From Jeotgalicoccus psychrophilus DSM 19085 (GTDB taxonomy: Bacteria; Bacillota; Bacilli; Staphylococcales; Salinicoccaceae), in assembly GCF_000425845.1 (NCBI RefSeq), contig NZ_AUEF01000008.1, positions 52,038 to 116,037 of the forward strand: a stretch of 64,000 nt of DNA, read 5' to 3'. Each line of letters opens with the position of its first letter. Position 1 is the stretch's first letter. This document shows, in pieces, positions 28,875 to 36,579 of the stretch. The position numbers were made by a program, and so were the translations under genes. The notes under the pieces are model-generated. The model was given only the letters and a program-made list of their open reading frames with translations, ran no database searches and was not told the origin of the DNA.

Positions 28875-28909
28875 AAAACCAGTCCGGGAATTCCCGGCTG
28901 GTTTTTTTT
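28875..28909 (+). terminator. Terminator of trhO
   Basis: A stem from AACCAGTCCGGGAA pairs with TTCCCGGCTGGTT and is followed by eight Ts. Confidence 0.92.
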
Positions 28910-29025
28910 GCGCTTGCAGGTCGATGAACACCACTCCTTTGCCCGCAAAACGCCTCTTCAATCCCCGCCAATCTTCAATTCCTAGTAGAATAGTAAGTTT
29001 TCTATCTTAAATTATCAGTAAATTA

Positions 29026-29053
29026 TTGAATTATTCTAAATAAGTGATATCAT
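29026..29053 (+). promoter_or_regulatory. Promoter of the flavin monooxygenase pair
   Basis: TTGAAT (29026-29031) and TATCAT (29048-29053) are 16 bp apart, about 80 bp before the first ATG. The 28912-29025 stretch upstream shows no gene. Confidence 0.45.
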
Positions 29054-29132
29054 TAATTTTAATTCATAGTTATTAAGTAGGAAAATACGATATTACATAT
29101 TCAGGAAGCATATGCATTGAAAGGAGAATTTC

Positions 29133-30134
29133 ATGGAGTTTAATATTTTAAATCAAAGTCCCATTCTTGACGGCCATTCTGTTGTAGAATCTCTCGGCCA
29201 TACGGTAGAACTTGCGCAGCTTGCAGATACTCTCGGTTACAAGCGTTACTTCGTGTCGGAGCATCACAATATGGAAAATCTTATCGGTACGGCACCTGAG
29301 GTATTAGTGGCTCACCTTATTAATCATACGAAAAATATAAATATCGGTGCCGGCGGTGTCATGCTGTCGCATCACAATCCATTTCACGTTGCCGAACAGT
29401 TCCAGCTGATCAGCCATTTTGCACCTAATCGCGTGGATCTTGGTGTTGGTAAAGCCCCTGGCGGCACACCGCTTTCAACAGCTGCCCTGCAGCATGAACT
29501 CCGTGCCAATATCGATTCTTTCAATGACAGATTCCTGAGTCTGAAATCATATGTAGAAGGTACGCACGAGAATAATAGAACGCTTAAAATATCTGCAGAT
29601 ACTGAATCTTCGAAGCCTGATTTGTTCCTGCTCGGCGGAAGTTCATCATCCGCGCAATTTGCTGCTGAAAATAAAGTGAATTTCATCTTCGCTCATTTTA
29701 TAAAAAATGATGAAACACTGCTGAAAGAAGTTTCAGCAGTTTACAAAAAGTCTTATCCGGACGGCAAGTTCATTGCTGCCCTGTCGGTGCTCGCAGCCGA
29801 AACTGAAGAGGAAAAGAAAGCTGCATCAGAAGAGAATCAAGTTTACTCTCTTAAATTTAAAGACGGCAAAACATTGCGTGTCACTACTGAAAATCAGGTT
29901 AATGATTATATTAGAAATACCGAAGAAAAAATTGAAGTAGAGAAAAAGCAGCTGGATATGATTATTGGTAATAAAGAAGAAATTTTATCGAAATTAGACG
30001 AACTCAGCAAATTAAATCTAATCGATGAATTCATGTTTCACATACCGTCAACAGATGCTGAGGTTCGAAATCAGACGGTTAAAATACTCGCACCGATTCA
30101 CACCATACACAAAGAAAAGGCTGGGATATTATGA
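29133..30134 (+). CDS. LLM-class flavin-dependent oxidoreductase (MsnO8-like)
   Basis: This 333-residue luciferase-like TIM-barrel protein has the start LNQSPILDG, the segment RYFVSEHHNM near residues 40-50, and the flavin-phosphate region VDLGVGKAPGG near 102-112, all typical of the FMN-dependent group named after MsnO8/YdbN. AAGGAG precedes the ATG. It overlaps the next monooxygenase gene by 4 bp. Such pairs often serve in the use of organic sulfur or other scarce nutrients, but the substrate cannot be assigned. Confidence 0.9.
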   Translation: MEFNILNQSPILDGHSVVESLGHTVELAQLADTLGYKRYFVSEHHNMENLIGTAPEVLVAHLINHTKNINIGAGGVMLSHHNPFHVAEQFQLISHFAPNRVDLGVGKAPGGTPLSTAALQHELRANIDSFNDRFLSLKSYVEGTHENNRTLKISADTESSKPDLFLLGGSSSSAQFAAENKVNFIFAHFIKNDETLLKEVSAVYKKSYPDGKFIAALSVLAAETEEEKKAASEENQVYSLKFKDGKTLRVTTENQVNDYIRNTEEKIEVEKKQLDMIIGNKEEILSKLDELSKLNLIDEFMFHIPSTDAEVRNQTVKILAPIHTIHKEKAGIL

Positions 30135-31441
30135 GTAAGAAAGTACAATTCGGAGTAATGCTACACGGGCCGGGCGGCCATATGAATGCGTGGAGAAGTG
30201 CTGATGTACCAAGTGACGCCAGCGTTAATTTCGACCATTATAAAAACATCACTTTAAAAGCTGAAGATGCAGGATTTTCATTTATTTTCGTTGCTGACGG
30301 TCTTTTTATCAATGATAAATCGATTCCGCACTTCTTAAGCCGTTTTGAACCATTGACACTCCTCGGTGCACTTGCCCCAATTACATCTCATATTGGTCTC
30401 GTTGCGACAGTCTCAACATCGTACAGTGAGCCGTTTACCATTGCACGCCAGCTTGCTTCAGTTGATATAATGAGCGGCGGACGTGCCGGCTGGAACGTGG
30501 TGACTTCTCCTTTAGAAGGCAGTGCCAAAAACTTCAGCAAGGATAAACACCCGGAACACAGTCTCCGCTACGATATTGCAGATGAACATCTGGCAGTCGT
30601 TCAGGGACTCTGGGATTCATGGGAAGATGACGCATTTGTGCGCAATAAGGAAAGCGGACAGTATTTCGATAAAGAAAAAATGCATGAGCTGAATTACGAA
30701 GGTGATTTCTTCAAAATTCAGGGTCCTCTTAATATTGAACGTTCCCCTCAGGGACAGCCGATTATTTTCCAGGCAGGTGCTTCGCCGAAAGGTTCAGCAT
30801 TCGCAGCACGTAACGCTGACGCGGTATTTACAAATGCCAGCACTTTAGAGAAAGCTCAGAAATCCTATGCAGATTTGCGTCAGCAGGCAGCTGATAACGG
30901 ACGGAACCCTGACGAAATTAAAGTATTCCCAACGCTGCAGCCGATTGTCGGGAAAAACCATGATGAGGTCCGGGAACGCTACGAATATATTAAGAACCTG
31001 GTTACTATAGAAGAAGCACTCGCGTACCTCGGCCGTTACTTTGATCACCACGACTTCAGTCAATACGATGTCGATGCACAGTTCCCTGAACTTGGTGATA
31101 TAGGGAAGAACAGCTTCCAGTCGACAACTGATGAAATTAAAAAACGCGCGAAAGATAACAACTTAACGCTGCGGCAGGTTGCGATGGAAGAAACCACACG
31201 TGAAAGTCCATTTATGGGCACGTACGAAGAAGTCGCTGAGCAGGTTATTGAATGGATTGATAACGACGGTGCCGACGGATTTGTTCTAACACCACACGTA
31301 CTTGGTGATTTCTTCCATGACTTCATCGACAAAGTGATTCCGATTTTAGTCGATAAAGGCTATTATGATACTTCTTATGAAGGTAAAACTTTACGCGACG
31401 AACTTGGTTTGCCGTTTAAAGAAAACCGCTACACAAAATAG
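30131..31441 (+). CDS. NtaA/DmoA-family FMN-dependent monooxygenase
   Basis: This 436-residue enzyme has the NtaA/SnaA/DszA pattern: GPGGHMNAWR near the start, FIFVADGLF near 50, SGGRAGWNVVTS near 115-126, and QAGASPKG near 216-223. These are luciferase-superfamily monooxygenases that use reduced FMN from a separate reductase. Its ATG overlaps the stop of the first monooxygenase gene. A terminator follows. The substrate is unknown; chelators and organosulfur compounds are the known ones for the family. Confidence 0.9.
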   Translation: MSKKVQFGVMLHGPGGHMNAWRSADVPSDASVNFDHYKNITLKAEDAGFSFIFVADGLFINDKSIPHFLSRFEPLTLLGALAPITSHIGLVATVSTSYSEPFTIARQLASVDIMSGGRAGWNVVTSPLEGSAKNFSKDKHPEHSLRYDIADEHLAVVQGLWDSWEDDAFVRNKESGQYFDKEKMHELNYEGDFFKIQGPLNIERSPQGQPIIFQAGASPKGSAFAARNADAVFTNASTLEKAQKSYADLRQQAADNGRNPDEIKVFPTLQPIVGKNHDEVRERYEYIKNLVTIEEALAYLGRYFDHHDFSQYDVDAQFPELGDIGKNSFQSTTDEIKKRAKDNNLTLRQVAMEETTRESPFMGTYEEVAEQVIEWIDNDGADGFVLTPHVLGDFFHDFIDKVIPILVDKGYYDTSYEGKTLRDELGLPFKENRYTK

Positions 31442-31453
31442 AATACAAAAATC

Positions 31454-31487
31454 AGCAGCTGACCTTTTAGGAATCAGCTGTTTTTTT
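31454..31487 (+). terminator. Terminator of the monooxygenase operon
   Basis: CAGCTGA and TCAGCTG pair around an 11-nt loop, followed by seven Ts. Confidence 0.85.
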
Positions 31488-31544
31488 ATGTCTGAATTCC
31501 TTTATCTTCCTATATTCACGTCCAGTTTTTTCCTCATTTCACAA

Positions 31545-31558
31545 TGTAAACGCTTTAA
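31545..31558. promoter_or_regulatory. Candidate cre site upstream of cstA
   Basis: TGTAAACGCTTTAA matches TGWAANCGNTNWCA at 13 of 14 positions. It lies 33 bp upstream of the -35 box of the cstA promoter. An upstream position is more typical of CcpA activation than of repression. Confidence 0.6.
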
Positions 31559-31591
31559 TATTCTTTTTAATTTAAATTATCAGAAAATTTA

Positions 31592-31620
31592 TTGACTCAA
31601 CTGTAACTCCTTGCTACACT
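31592..31620 (+). promoter_or_regulatory. Promoter of cstA
   Basis: TTGACT (31592-31597) and TACACT (31615-31620) with a 17-bp spacer form a near-consensus sigma-A promoter, about 40 bp before the ATG. Confidence 0.75.
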
Positions 31621-31661
31621 TAGCAACTAATTCACTTATCCCACTTTTTAGGAGGGCCGCT

Positions 31662-33101
31662 ATGTTAACGTTATTAATTTCTTTATTTTTACTGGTGACA
31701 GGTTATATTGTTTACGGAAAGATTGTAGAACGTATTTTTGTTATTGATGATAAAAACCCAACACCGGCATATAAAACAAATGATGGTGTTGATTATATGC
31801 CAATGCATCCATTTAAAGGATGGCTGATTCAGCTGTTAAATATTGCAGGTCTTGGTCCTGTATTTGGTGCTGTAGCCGGTGCTGTTTACGGTCCTCCAGC
31901 TTTAATCTGGATCGTTGTCGGCTGTATTTTTGCCGGTGCCGTGCACGATTACTTTGCAGGCATGCTCAGTTTGAGACATAATGGTTCACAATTCCCGGCT
32001 CTTGTAGAAAGATATCTTGGCAAAGGTGTTAAAGTTTTCATTTATATCGTTTCACTGGCTCTGATGATTCTTGTGACTGCTGCCTTTACTGCCGGTCCCG
32101 CAGAATTAATTGAATTGAAATCTGGCGGTGCGATTCCATTCTTTGTTGCTTTAATTATTATTTTCACATACTTTGTTATCGCTGCTATATTACCGATTGA
32201 TAAAATCATCGGACGGATTTATCCGTTTTTCGGTGCGGTACTGATTATTATGGCAGTAGCAGTGTTATTCGGTTTAATTTTTTCAGACACTCCGATTCCA
32301 AACCTGACATTTGAAAACCAGCATCCTGCAGGACTTCCTGTATGGCCGCTTATAATGGTTACCATTTCATGCGGTGCAATCAGCGGATTCCATTCAACTC
32401 AAAGTCCTATTATAGCTCGTACAGTTAAGAAAGAATCAGACGGACGCAGAGTCTTCTTTGGTGCAATGATTGCAGAAGGCGTTATTGCATTAATCTGGGC
32501 AACAGCCGGTATGACTTTCTTCCATGGAACAGGCGGACTGGCTGACGCGCTTGCTGCAGGCGGACCTGCTGGTGTAATCGATACAATTTCAATTGAAATG
32601 CTCGGTTCTGCCGGTGCGATATTAGCGTTCCTTGGTGCGATTATTTTACCAATCACGACTGGAGATACAGCACTTCGTTCTTCCCGCATGATGCTTACTG
32701 AAGCAGTAGCAGGCATAAGAAAGAGCAAGAAAGCTCCGAAGATGTTCTGGATGACACTTTGCGTCGGTATTCCGGCATTCCTGCTGTCGACGATTGATTA
32801 TATGTTCTTATGGCGTTATCTAGGTTTCACTAACCAGACCGTTGCAGCGACAATGTTGTGGGTTGCTACTGTTTATCTATTAAAAGAAGGTAAATTCCAT
32901 TATATTGCCGGAATTCCTGCATTATTCATGACGGGAGTCGTCGGAACGTACTTCCTCTACGCACCGGAGACATTGAATTTGGATTACAATATTTCAATCA
33001 TCGGCGGATTGATTCCGGTCGCTGTTACAGGTTATCTGTATGTCAGAGCTATTCTGAAACAGCGTACTGCGGAAGCTAACGATCCGGCGTATGAACATTA
33101 A
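31662..33101 (+). CDS. cstA: CstA-family carbon starvation / pyruvate-type transporter
   Basis: The frame opens at 31611, but TAGGAGGG before the ATG at 31662 fixes the start, giving 479 residues. The hallmark segment GPVFGAVAGAVYGPPALIW is followed by HDYFAGMLSLRHNG, and about 12-13 helices are visible. It is the short CstA form; the E. coli proteins are about 700 residues. Family members import peptides or pyruvate when carbon runs low. The strong promoter and nearby cre-like site fit catabolite control. It appears monocistronic. Confidence 0.92.
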   Translation: MLTLLISLFLLVTGYIVYGKIVERIFVIDDKNPTPAYKTNDGVDYMPMHPFKGWLIQLLNIAGLGPVFGAVAGAVYGPPALIWIVVGCIFAGAVHDYFAGMLSLRHNGSQFPALVERYLGKGVKVFIYIVSLALMILVTAAFTAGPAELIELKSGGAIPFFVALIIIFTYFVIAAILPIDKIIGRIYPFFGAVLIIMAVAVLFGLIFSDTPIPNLTFENQHPAGLPVWPLIMVTISCGAISGFHSTQSPIIARTVKKESDGRRVFFGAMIAEGVIALIWATAGMTFFHGTGGLADALAAGGPAGVIDTISIEMLGSAGAILAFLGAIILPITTGDTALRSSRMMLTEAVAGIRKSKKAPKMFWMTLCVGIPAFLLSTIDYMFLWRYLGFTNQTVAATMLWVATVYLLKEGKFHYIAGIPALFMTGVVGTYFLYAPETLNLDYNISIIGGLIPVAVTGYLYVRAILKQRTAEANDPAYEH

Positions 33102-33113
33102 TTATTAAAGAGA

Positions 33114-33147
33114 ACCGGTATGAGACAAACTCATACTGGTCTTTTTT
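33114..33147 (+). terminator. Terminator of cstA
   Basis: ACCGGTATGAG and CTCATACTGGT pair around ACAAA, followed by CTTTTTT. Confidence 0.9.
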
Positions 33148-33217
33148 ATGGAATACTGTCATACCTTTTCAGTTATTATTAATGAATCGACAACTCAGCT
33201 TATTTTCAGATAAAAAA

Positions 33218-33253
33218 AGCGGGAAGAGAATCCAAAAAGATTCTCTTCCCGCT
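33218..33253 (-). terminator. Terminator of the LysM-CHAP gene
   Basis: AGCGGGAAGAGAATC pairs perfectly with GATTCTCTTCCCGCT, with a T-run on the minus strand. Confidence 0.92.
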
Positions 33254-33271
33254 AGTTATATTTATTTAATA

Positions 33272-34252
33272 TTAGTGAATGAAGTTGTGACTAGATACTT
33301 GAGAAGCACTGATTGTTCTCGAGTTCACGTCACCAAGTCCGCCGCCAAATTGCATTTCAGAAACAAGGATTGATCCGTCAGCGTTTACGCTTTCGACAAT
33401 CGCAACGTGGCCAAGTCCATATGCACCATTAGTGTATGCTGGAGCTTGCATAATTGCACCTACTGAAGGTGAATTGCTTACTGAGTAACCTGCTGATTGA
33501 GCACCATTTGCCCAGTTTGAAGCGTTGCCCCAGTTGCCGCCTACGCCTAAACCGCGCTGAGAACGTTGTTCAAATACATACCATGCACATGTGCCCCAGT
33601 CGTAATAGTTAGCGCCGTTACTTGCACTAGTTACCGGTGTTGCCGCTACTGGAGTTGCTGCCTGCGGCTGTTCAACTTCTTGCACTGCAGGTGCTGCTTC
33701 TTCAACCGGAGCAACTTCTGCCGCTTGAACTTCTTGTACTGCAGGTGCTGGAGCTTCTGCAGCTTCAACTTCTTGAACTTCTGTTTCTTCAACAGCTGGT
33801 GCTGCAGTTTCTGCTGCAGGTGCTGCTTCTTCAACTGTTACTGCTGCAGGAGCTGCTGATTCAGCAACTTCAATAGTTTTACCAGCAATAATAAGGTCTG
33901 AAGATAAGTTGTTCCACGCTTTAATTTCGTCAATTGTTATATCAAATTGATTAGAAATAGCGAATAAAGTGTCGCCTGCTTCAATAGTATATGTAGTTGA
34001 AACTTCTTCTACTTCTTCAGCAGGAGCTGGACTTGGTGATTCTGAGTCTACTTTAAGAACGTCGCCAGGGAAAATAAGATCTGAAGTTAAGTTATTTAAT
34101 GACTTAATCTCGTTAACTGTTTGTGATGCACCTTCAGAAACGCTCCAAAGAGTGTCGCCTGCTTCTACTGTAATTTCTGATGCTGATATATTTACTGCAG
34201 CTACTGCTGATAAAGCTGTAAGCGATGCTGCAGAGATAATTGTTTTTTTCAT
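33272..34252 (-). CDS. Secreted LysM-CHAP cell-wall hydrolase
   Basis: The ATG at 34252 (GGAGG eight bases upstream) gives a 326-residue exported protein. A signal peptide covers about 1-25, LysM repeats about 26-67 and 87-129, and an Ala/Pro/Glu/Val-rich wall-spanning linker about 131-210. A CHAP domain runs to the end with catalytic C222 (WGTCAWYVF) and H282 (GHVAIVE). Staphylococcal relatives (Sle1, LytN, SsaA) cut peptidoglycan as amidases or endopeptidases and bind wall through LysM. The promoter carries a WalR-type box right at -35, with two more upstream, so WalRK control is likely. Confidence 0.94.
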   Translation of the reverse strand: MKKTIISAASLTALSAVAAVNISASEITVEAGDTLWSVSEGASQTVNEIKSLNNLTSDLIFPGDVLKVDSESPSPAPAEEVEEVSTTYTIEAGDTLFAISNQFDITIDEIKAWNNLSSDLIIAGKTIEVAESAAPAAVTVEEAAPAAETAAPAVEETEVQEVEAAEAPAPAVQEVQAAEVAPVEEAAPAVQEVEQPQAATPVAATPVTSASNGANYYDWGTCAWYVFEQRSQRGLGVGGNWGNASNWANGAQSAGYSVSNSPSVGAIMQAPAYTNGAYGLGHVAIVESVNADGSILVSEMQFGGGLGDVNSRTISASQVSSHNFIH

Positions 34253-34318
34253 GTTTAAATCCTCCATAGTTTGGGAATATGTTAGTTGAACTCTGTCCGA
34301 GTCATTTCCACGAGTCTT

Positions 34319-34367
34319 ACTATAGCATATGAGTCAACGGATTTGGCGTTTGTAATTGACTTGTAAC
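34319..34367 (-). promoter_or_regulatory. LysM-CHAP promoter with WalR-type box 1
   Basis: On the minus strand TATAGT (34319-34324) lies 17 bp from a weak -35, GCCAAA (34342-34347). Directly upstream, TGTAAT and TGTAAC separated by five bases (34351-34367, plus strand) match the WalR consensus TGTWAH-N5-TGTWAH perfectly. A weak -35 beside an activator site is typical of a WalR-activated gene. Confidence 0.7.
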
Positions 34368-34420
34368 CTAATAGAAAAATTAATGAGATTAGACTTATAT
34401 AAAGTAAGCGGCTTCATAAT

Positions 34421-34437
34421 TGTAAATTTCATGTAAA
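34421..34437 (+). promoter_or_regulatory. WalR-type box 2
   Basis: TGTAAA-N5-TGTAAA is a perfect match to TGTWAH-N5-TGTWAH. It lies about 75 bp upstream of the LysM-CHAP -35, at the edge of the deoR-type terminator. Confidence 0.55.
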
Positions 34438-34477
34438 ACACCCGTAACCCTTGATATAAAAGGTTTACGGGTGTTTT
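34435..34477. terminator. Bidirectional-looking terminator of the DeoR-type gene
   Basis: AAAACACCCGTAA pairs with TTACGGGTGTTTT around a loop containing CCCTTGATATAAAAGG, with A/T runs on both sides. Confidence 0.85.
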
Positions 34478-34511
34478 ATCGTATATTTTAAATTCAAAGT
34501 TATCAAACATT

Positions 34512-34528
34512 TGTAATATAAATGTAAT
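34512..34528 (+). promoter_or_regulatory. WalR-type box 3
   Basis: TGTAAT-N5-TGTAAT matches the WalR consensus perfectly. It sits between the DeoR stop and the DeoR terminator, so its role is less clear than that of box 1. Confidence 0.45.
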
Positions 34529-34584
34529 GTTATTAGTAGAACACTAAATCGATTAAAACCAGTGTTAGATAGGTTTTATCCAAA

Positions 34585-35334
34585 TTATATTATCGTTGTA
34601 TGTGATGCCAATTTCTCAAGTTCATTCTTGTCGATTAAATCATCTGTAATGATTGCATTAAAATCACTGAAATCACTGATTTTCGCAAATGAAGTGTGCT
34701 TCATCTTGCTTGAATCCACTACGAGATATGCCGCCTGACCGCACTTCATCATTAAACGTTTCACTTTGGCTTTTTCGATTGTCGGTGCAAAAATTCCATC
34801 ATCAAGCGTCATAGCCTGTGTCCCGACAAATGATACGTTTACTCTAATATTGTTTAGTACATCAATCGTCTGTGCGCCATACATTGAGCCGATGTTCTGC
34901 TGAACAGTGCCTCCCAGAATAATTACTTCATGGTGACTATCTATTAACTCAGCTGCCGCTTTAATATCATTTGTTATGATACGTACAGTAAAATCTTCAT
35001 TCTTTAACAGTTTGCATATTTCAAGAGTAGTTGTTCCGGCATCAAGCAAAATTGTTTCATACGGCTTGATAAACTGCATTGCTTTTTTCGCAATCAATCG
35101 TTTCTCTTCTATATTAACGAGCTGTTTCTTCACGAACGGCACTTCATTTAAGAACGAATCCTTTAACAAAATCGAATTAGACGTTCTGATAATTTGTTCT
35201 TTTGATTCTAGTTCTTTTAAATCACGACGTACTGTCATTTCAGAAACGTTCAGCTCACAAGCAAGAAGCTCAATCGTCATATTGCTGTCTTCAGCTACAC
35301 GGTTTATAATATACTGCTGTCTTTTACTCTTCAT
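34585..35334 (-). CDS. DeoR/GlpR-family transcriptional regulator
   Basis: This 249-residue protein has an N-terminal DeoR helix-turn-helix (about 6-57; LACELNVSEMTVRRDLKEL) and a DeoRC sugar-phosphate sensor domain with DAGTTTLEI near 97-105 and the late VDSSK motif. Such proteins usually repress sugar or sugar-phosphate genes nearby. Here no catabolic gene is adjacent, so the target is unknown. It is transcribed alone, downstream of the two tandem arrays. Confidence 0.92.
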   Translation of the reverse strand: MKSKRQQYIINRVAEDSNMTIELLACELNVSEMTVRRDLKELESKEQIIRTSNSILLKDSFLNEVPFVKKQLVNIEEKRLIAKKAMQFIKPYETILLDAGTTTLEICKLLKNEDFTVRIITNDIKAAAELIDSHHEVIILGGTVQQNIGSMYGAQTIDVLNNIRVNVSFVGTQAMTLDDGIFAPTIEKAKVKRLMMKCGQAAYLVVDSSKMKHTSFAKISDFSDFNAIITDDLIDKNELEKLASHTTII

Positions 35335-35457
35335 ATTTGATCACCTTGAGATTCATTATATTGTTTATTTTTCACACTTTAAAGATTATTATATTATTTA
35401 TTAACATTATTAATTTATTTTTGTTACTTTTTAACTTTAAGACTCCGGCCAGTGGTT

Positions 35458-35744
35458 GCGAGATCTATGAAATCAGTTCATAGAATTTCTAAATCACTGG
35501 GATTACTATGAAAGTAACTCATCGAACTTCTAAACCGCTGGGATTCCTATGAAAGTAACTCATTGAACTTCTAAACCGTTGGGATTCCTATGAAATTAAC
35601 TCATAGAGCTTCTAAACCGTTGGGATTCCTATGAAATTAACTCATAGAGCTTCTAAACCGCTGGGATTCCTATGAAATTAACTCATTGAACTTCTAAACC
35701 ACTGGGATTCCTATGAAATTAACTCATTGAACTTCTAAATTCTC
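35458..35744. repeat. Intergenic tandem array A3, seven 41-bp units
   Basis: Units begin at 35458, 35499, 35540, 35581, 35622, 35663 and 35704 (the last partial at its tail), exactly 41 bp apart. Typical units carry CTATGA, a seven-base loop AATTAAC, and TCATAG, a perfect 6-bp hairpin; some units have TCATTG or TCATCG instead. The stretch 35335-36051 holds no gene, only this array, array A4 and a terminator. Confidence 0.92.
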
Positions 35745-35758
35745 AGAACAATTTTCGG

Positions 35759-35992
35759 CCAGTCCGATGAGCAGGTTTCATCAGACTCATAATAACTTTC
35801 CAGTCCGATGAGCGGGTTTCATCAGACTCATAATAACTTTCCAGTCCGATGAGCGGGTTTCATTAGACCTATAACTACTTTCCAGTCAGATGAACGGGTT
35901 TCATTAGACCCATAACTACTTTCCAGTCCGATGAACGGGTTTCATCAGACCCATAACTACTTTCCAGTCCGATGAGCCGACCCATCATGCCC
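35759..35992. repeat. Intergenic tandem array A4, five 41-bp units plus a partial unit
   Basis: Units begin at 35759, 35800, 35841, 35882, 35923 and 35964, exactly 41 bp apart. Each has GTCCGATGA, loop GCGGGTT (variants GCAGGTT, ACGGGTT) and TCATCAGAC or TCATTAGAC. It follows array A3 after about 15 bp with an unrelated unit sequence, and lies just past the terminator of the 36052 gene. Confidence 0.92.
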
Positions 35993-36005
35993 CATCAAAA
36001 CAAAA

Positions 36006-36037
36006 AAAGTAAAATCCGCCAATCCGGATTTTACTTT
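36006..36037 (-). terminator. Terminator of the 36052 membrane-protein gene
   Basis: AAAGTAAAATCC and GGATTTTACTTT are perfect complements, with a T-run on the minus strand. Confidence 0.9.
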
Positions 36038-36051
36038 CCGCTTATCACAGT

Positions 36052-36468
36052 CTATTTCTTTAGAACGACGCCGTGCTCTTTTAGTCTCTCTGCTAGAACT
36101 TTCATACCTGCAGCGTCACCGGCTTCTTTCGCTTCGTGGTACGCACTCAGCAAATCGGTTACTTCGTTCTGCTCACCGCGCAGTTTTTCTTCAGTGTCTG
36201 CACCAGCTTCGTCATCGTCATCGTCATATACCATTTCAACTCTAAATGTAACAAACAGCATAATAATCCCGAATATAATCGCGAGCCCGATGCTCGATAC
36301 GCCGGCGATGTTTTCAAGCGTATTATTTTCAATTACATTTTCCGATAAAAACCCTGCTATTTCTGGGGTAATAAATCCGACCGCCATACCCATCAGCACT
36401 TTCGTCGGATCAAAGTGGAATTTCTTTCTGTCCGGACGTCTGTCGTCTTCTTCTGATTTTAAAAACAT
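36052..36468 (-). CDS. Membrane protein of unknown function with acidic linker
   Basis: This 138-residue protein has a charged, probably cytoplasmic N-terminus, two hydrophobic segments (about 24-42 and 54-76), a run of aspartates (DDDDDE near 82-87) and a helical charged C-terminus. AAGGAG precedes the ATG and a clear terminator follows. I do not recognise the family. It has both signals of a genuine single gene. Confidence 0.7.
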   Translation of the reverse strand: MFLKSEEDDRRPDRKKFHFDPTKVLMGMAVGFITPEIAGFLSENVIENNTLENIAGVSSIGLAIIFGIIMLFVTFRVEMVYDDDDDEAGADTEEKLRGEQNEVTDLLSAYHEAKEAGDAAGMKVLAERLKEHGVVLKK

Positions 36469-36530
36469 AGTGAAGCTCCTTATAAATCTTCTTTCCTTAA
36501 TATTATACTAGAATAACCATCTAAAAACGT

Positions 36531-36572
36531 AAAAAAGATGCCATCATTTCTACAAAATAATGGCATCTCTTC
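36531..36572 (-). terminator. Terminator of aldA
   Basis: AAGATGCCAT and ATGGCATCT pair around a 16-nt loop, with Ts following on the minus strand. Confidence 0.85.
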
Positions 36573-36579
36573 AATTTAA

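Noticed and set aside
28912..29025. A degenerate array unit after trhO (CTTCAATCC motif shared with A1)
   Set aside because: Only a short motif is shared, with no 41-bp periodicity.
33637..33876. Leu/Gln-rich open frames opposite the LysM-CHAP linker
   Set aside because: They are shadows of the Ala/Glu/Val-rich repeat codons of the linker on the other strand.
35458..35992. CRISPR array
   Set aside because: The units are directly tandem with no unique spacers between repeats, and no cas genes are present.
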